Origin: Bacteroidota bacterium
GTDB lineage: Bacteria > Bacteroidota > Bacteroidia > Bacteroidales > Dysgonomonadaceae
DNA: 5,686 nt
Direction: 5' to 3'
Assembly (NCBI GenBank): GCA_023418255.1
Contig: JAEZZZ010000073.1
Coordinates: forward strand, 1-5,686
A model generated the notes under the pieces. The model made no database searches. It saw nothing but the letters and a program-made list of their open reading frames with translations, and had not been told where the DNA came from. The position numbers and the translations under genes are program-made. Positions 5,635-5,686 of this stretch are shown piece after piece; the stretch's first letter is position 1; every line of letters begins with the position of its first letter.

Positions 5635-5686
5635 ATGATTAAGCAGCTGATTATCAGCATCTTTATAGCTGATCAAAACCTAATAA
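5635..5686 (+). CDS. Possible start of a further gene cut by the right edge
   Basis: An ATG at 5635, preceded by an A-rich AACATAAAAAAG that would serve as a Bacteroidetes ribosome site, opens a frame reading MIKQLIISIFIADQNLI up to the window end. The lysine followed by a hydrophobic run could be the start of a signal peptide or membrane segment. Only 17 codons are visible, and the same bases form a hairpin (AAAGAT 5631-5636 with ATCTTT 5659-5664; GCTGA 5646-5650 with TCAGC 5654-5658), so this may equally be non-coding. No function can be assigned. Confidence 0.22.
   Translation, partial: MIKQLIISIFIADQNLI

Noticed and set aside
1..5686. CRISPR array, tRNA, rRNA, transposase or phage genes
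   Set aside because: No regularly spaced repeats, no tRNA-like cloverleaf or rRNA stretch, and no integrase or transposase motifs were seen on either strand.

Overview
The window looks like part of a Bacteroidetes chromosome, most probably of the order Bacteroidales. The evidence is an ECF sigma factor followed by a FecR-type anti-sigma factor with the C-terminal DUF4974-like tail typical of that phylum, matches to the phylum's unusual promoter pattern (TTTG near -33, TAnnTTTG near -7), weak Shine-Dalgarno sites, AT-rich spacers, and an intergenic repeat of a kind I recall from Bacteroidales genomes. The assignment is inference; no marker gene such as rRNA is present.

Layout. Five genes lie on the minus strand and are read from right to left. 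thyA (thymidylate synthase, 4587-3793) is followed after 18 bases by a bile acid:sodium symporter (BASS) family transporter (3774-2884). A spacer of about 360 bases follows and holds a structured, repeat-like element (about 2581-2815). Then come folA (dihydrofolate reductase, 2521-2012), an ECF sigma factor only 2 bases behind it (2009-1449), and a FecR-like anti-sigma factor (1336-191). The first 190 bases have no gene but carry a good minus-strand promoter candidate pointing off the left edge, where a TonB-dependent receptor (SusC/FecA-like) would be expected. On the plus strand, to the right of a divergent spacer (4588-4878), is one DUF937 family gene (about 4879-5457), followed by AT-rich DNA with two hairpins and possibly the first codons of another gene at the right edge.

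How the parts work together. ThyA turns dUMP into dTMP and converts methylene-tetrahydrofolate to dihydrofolate, and FolA reduces dihydrofolate back, so they form the thymidylate/folate cycle. The sigma/FecR pair is the cytoplasmic and inner-membrane part of a cell-surface signalling route that usually controls an outer-membrane nutrient importer. The tight folA-sigma junction suggests that the signalling pair is at least partly co-transcribed with a housekeeping gene.

Most unusual points: the conserved N-terminus of the DUF937 protein extends upstream of every usual start codon; the folA product has Cys where the family has an almost invariant active-site Trp; a structured repeat separates folA from the BASS gene; and a perfect 12-bp palindrome lies inside a candidate fecR promoter. 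I see no CRISPR array, tRNA, rRNA, transposase or phage gene, and no clear sign of a wholly new system.
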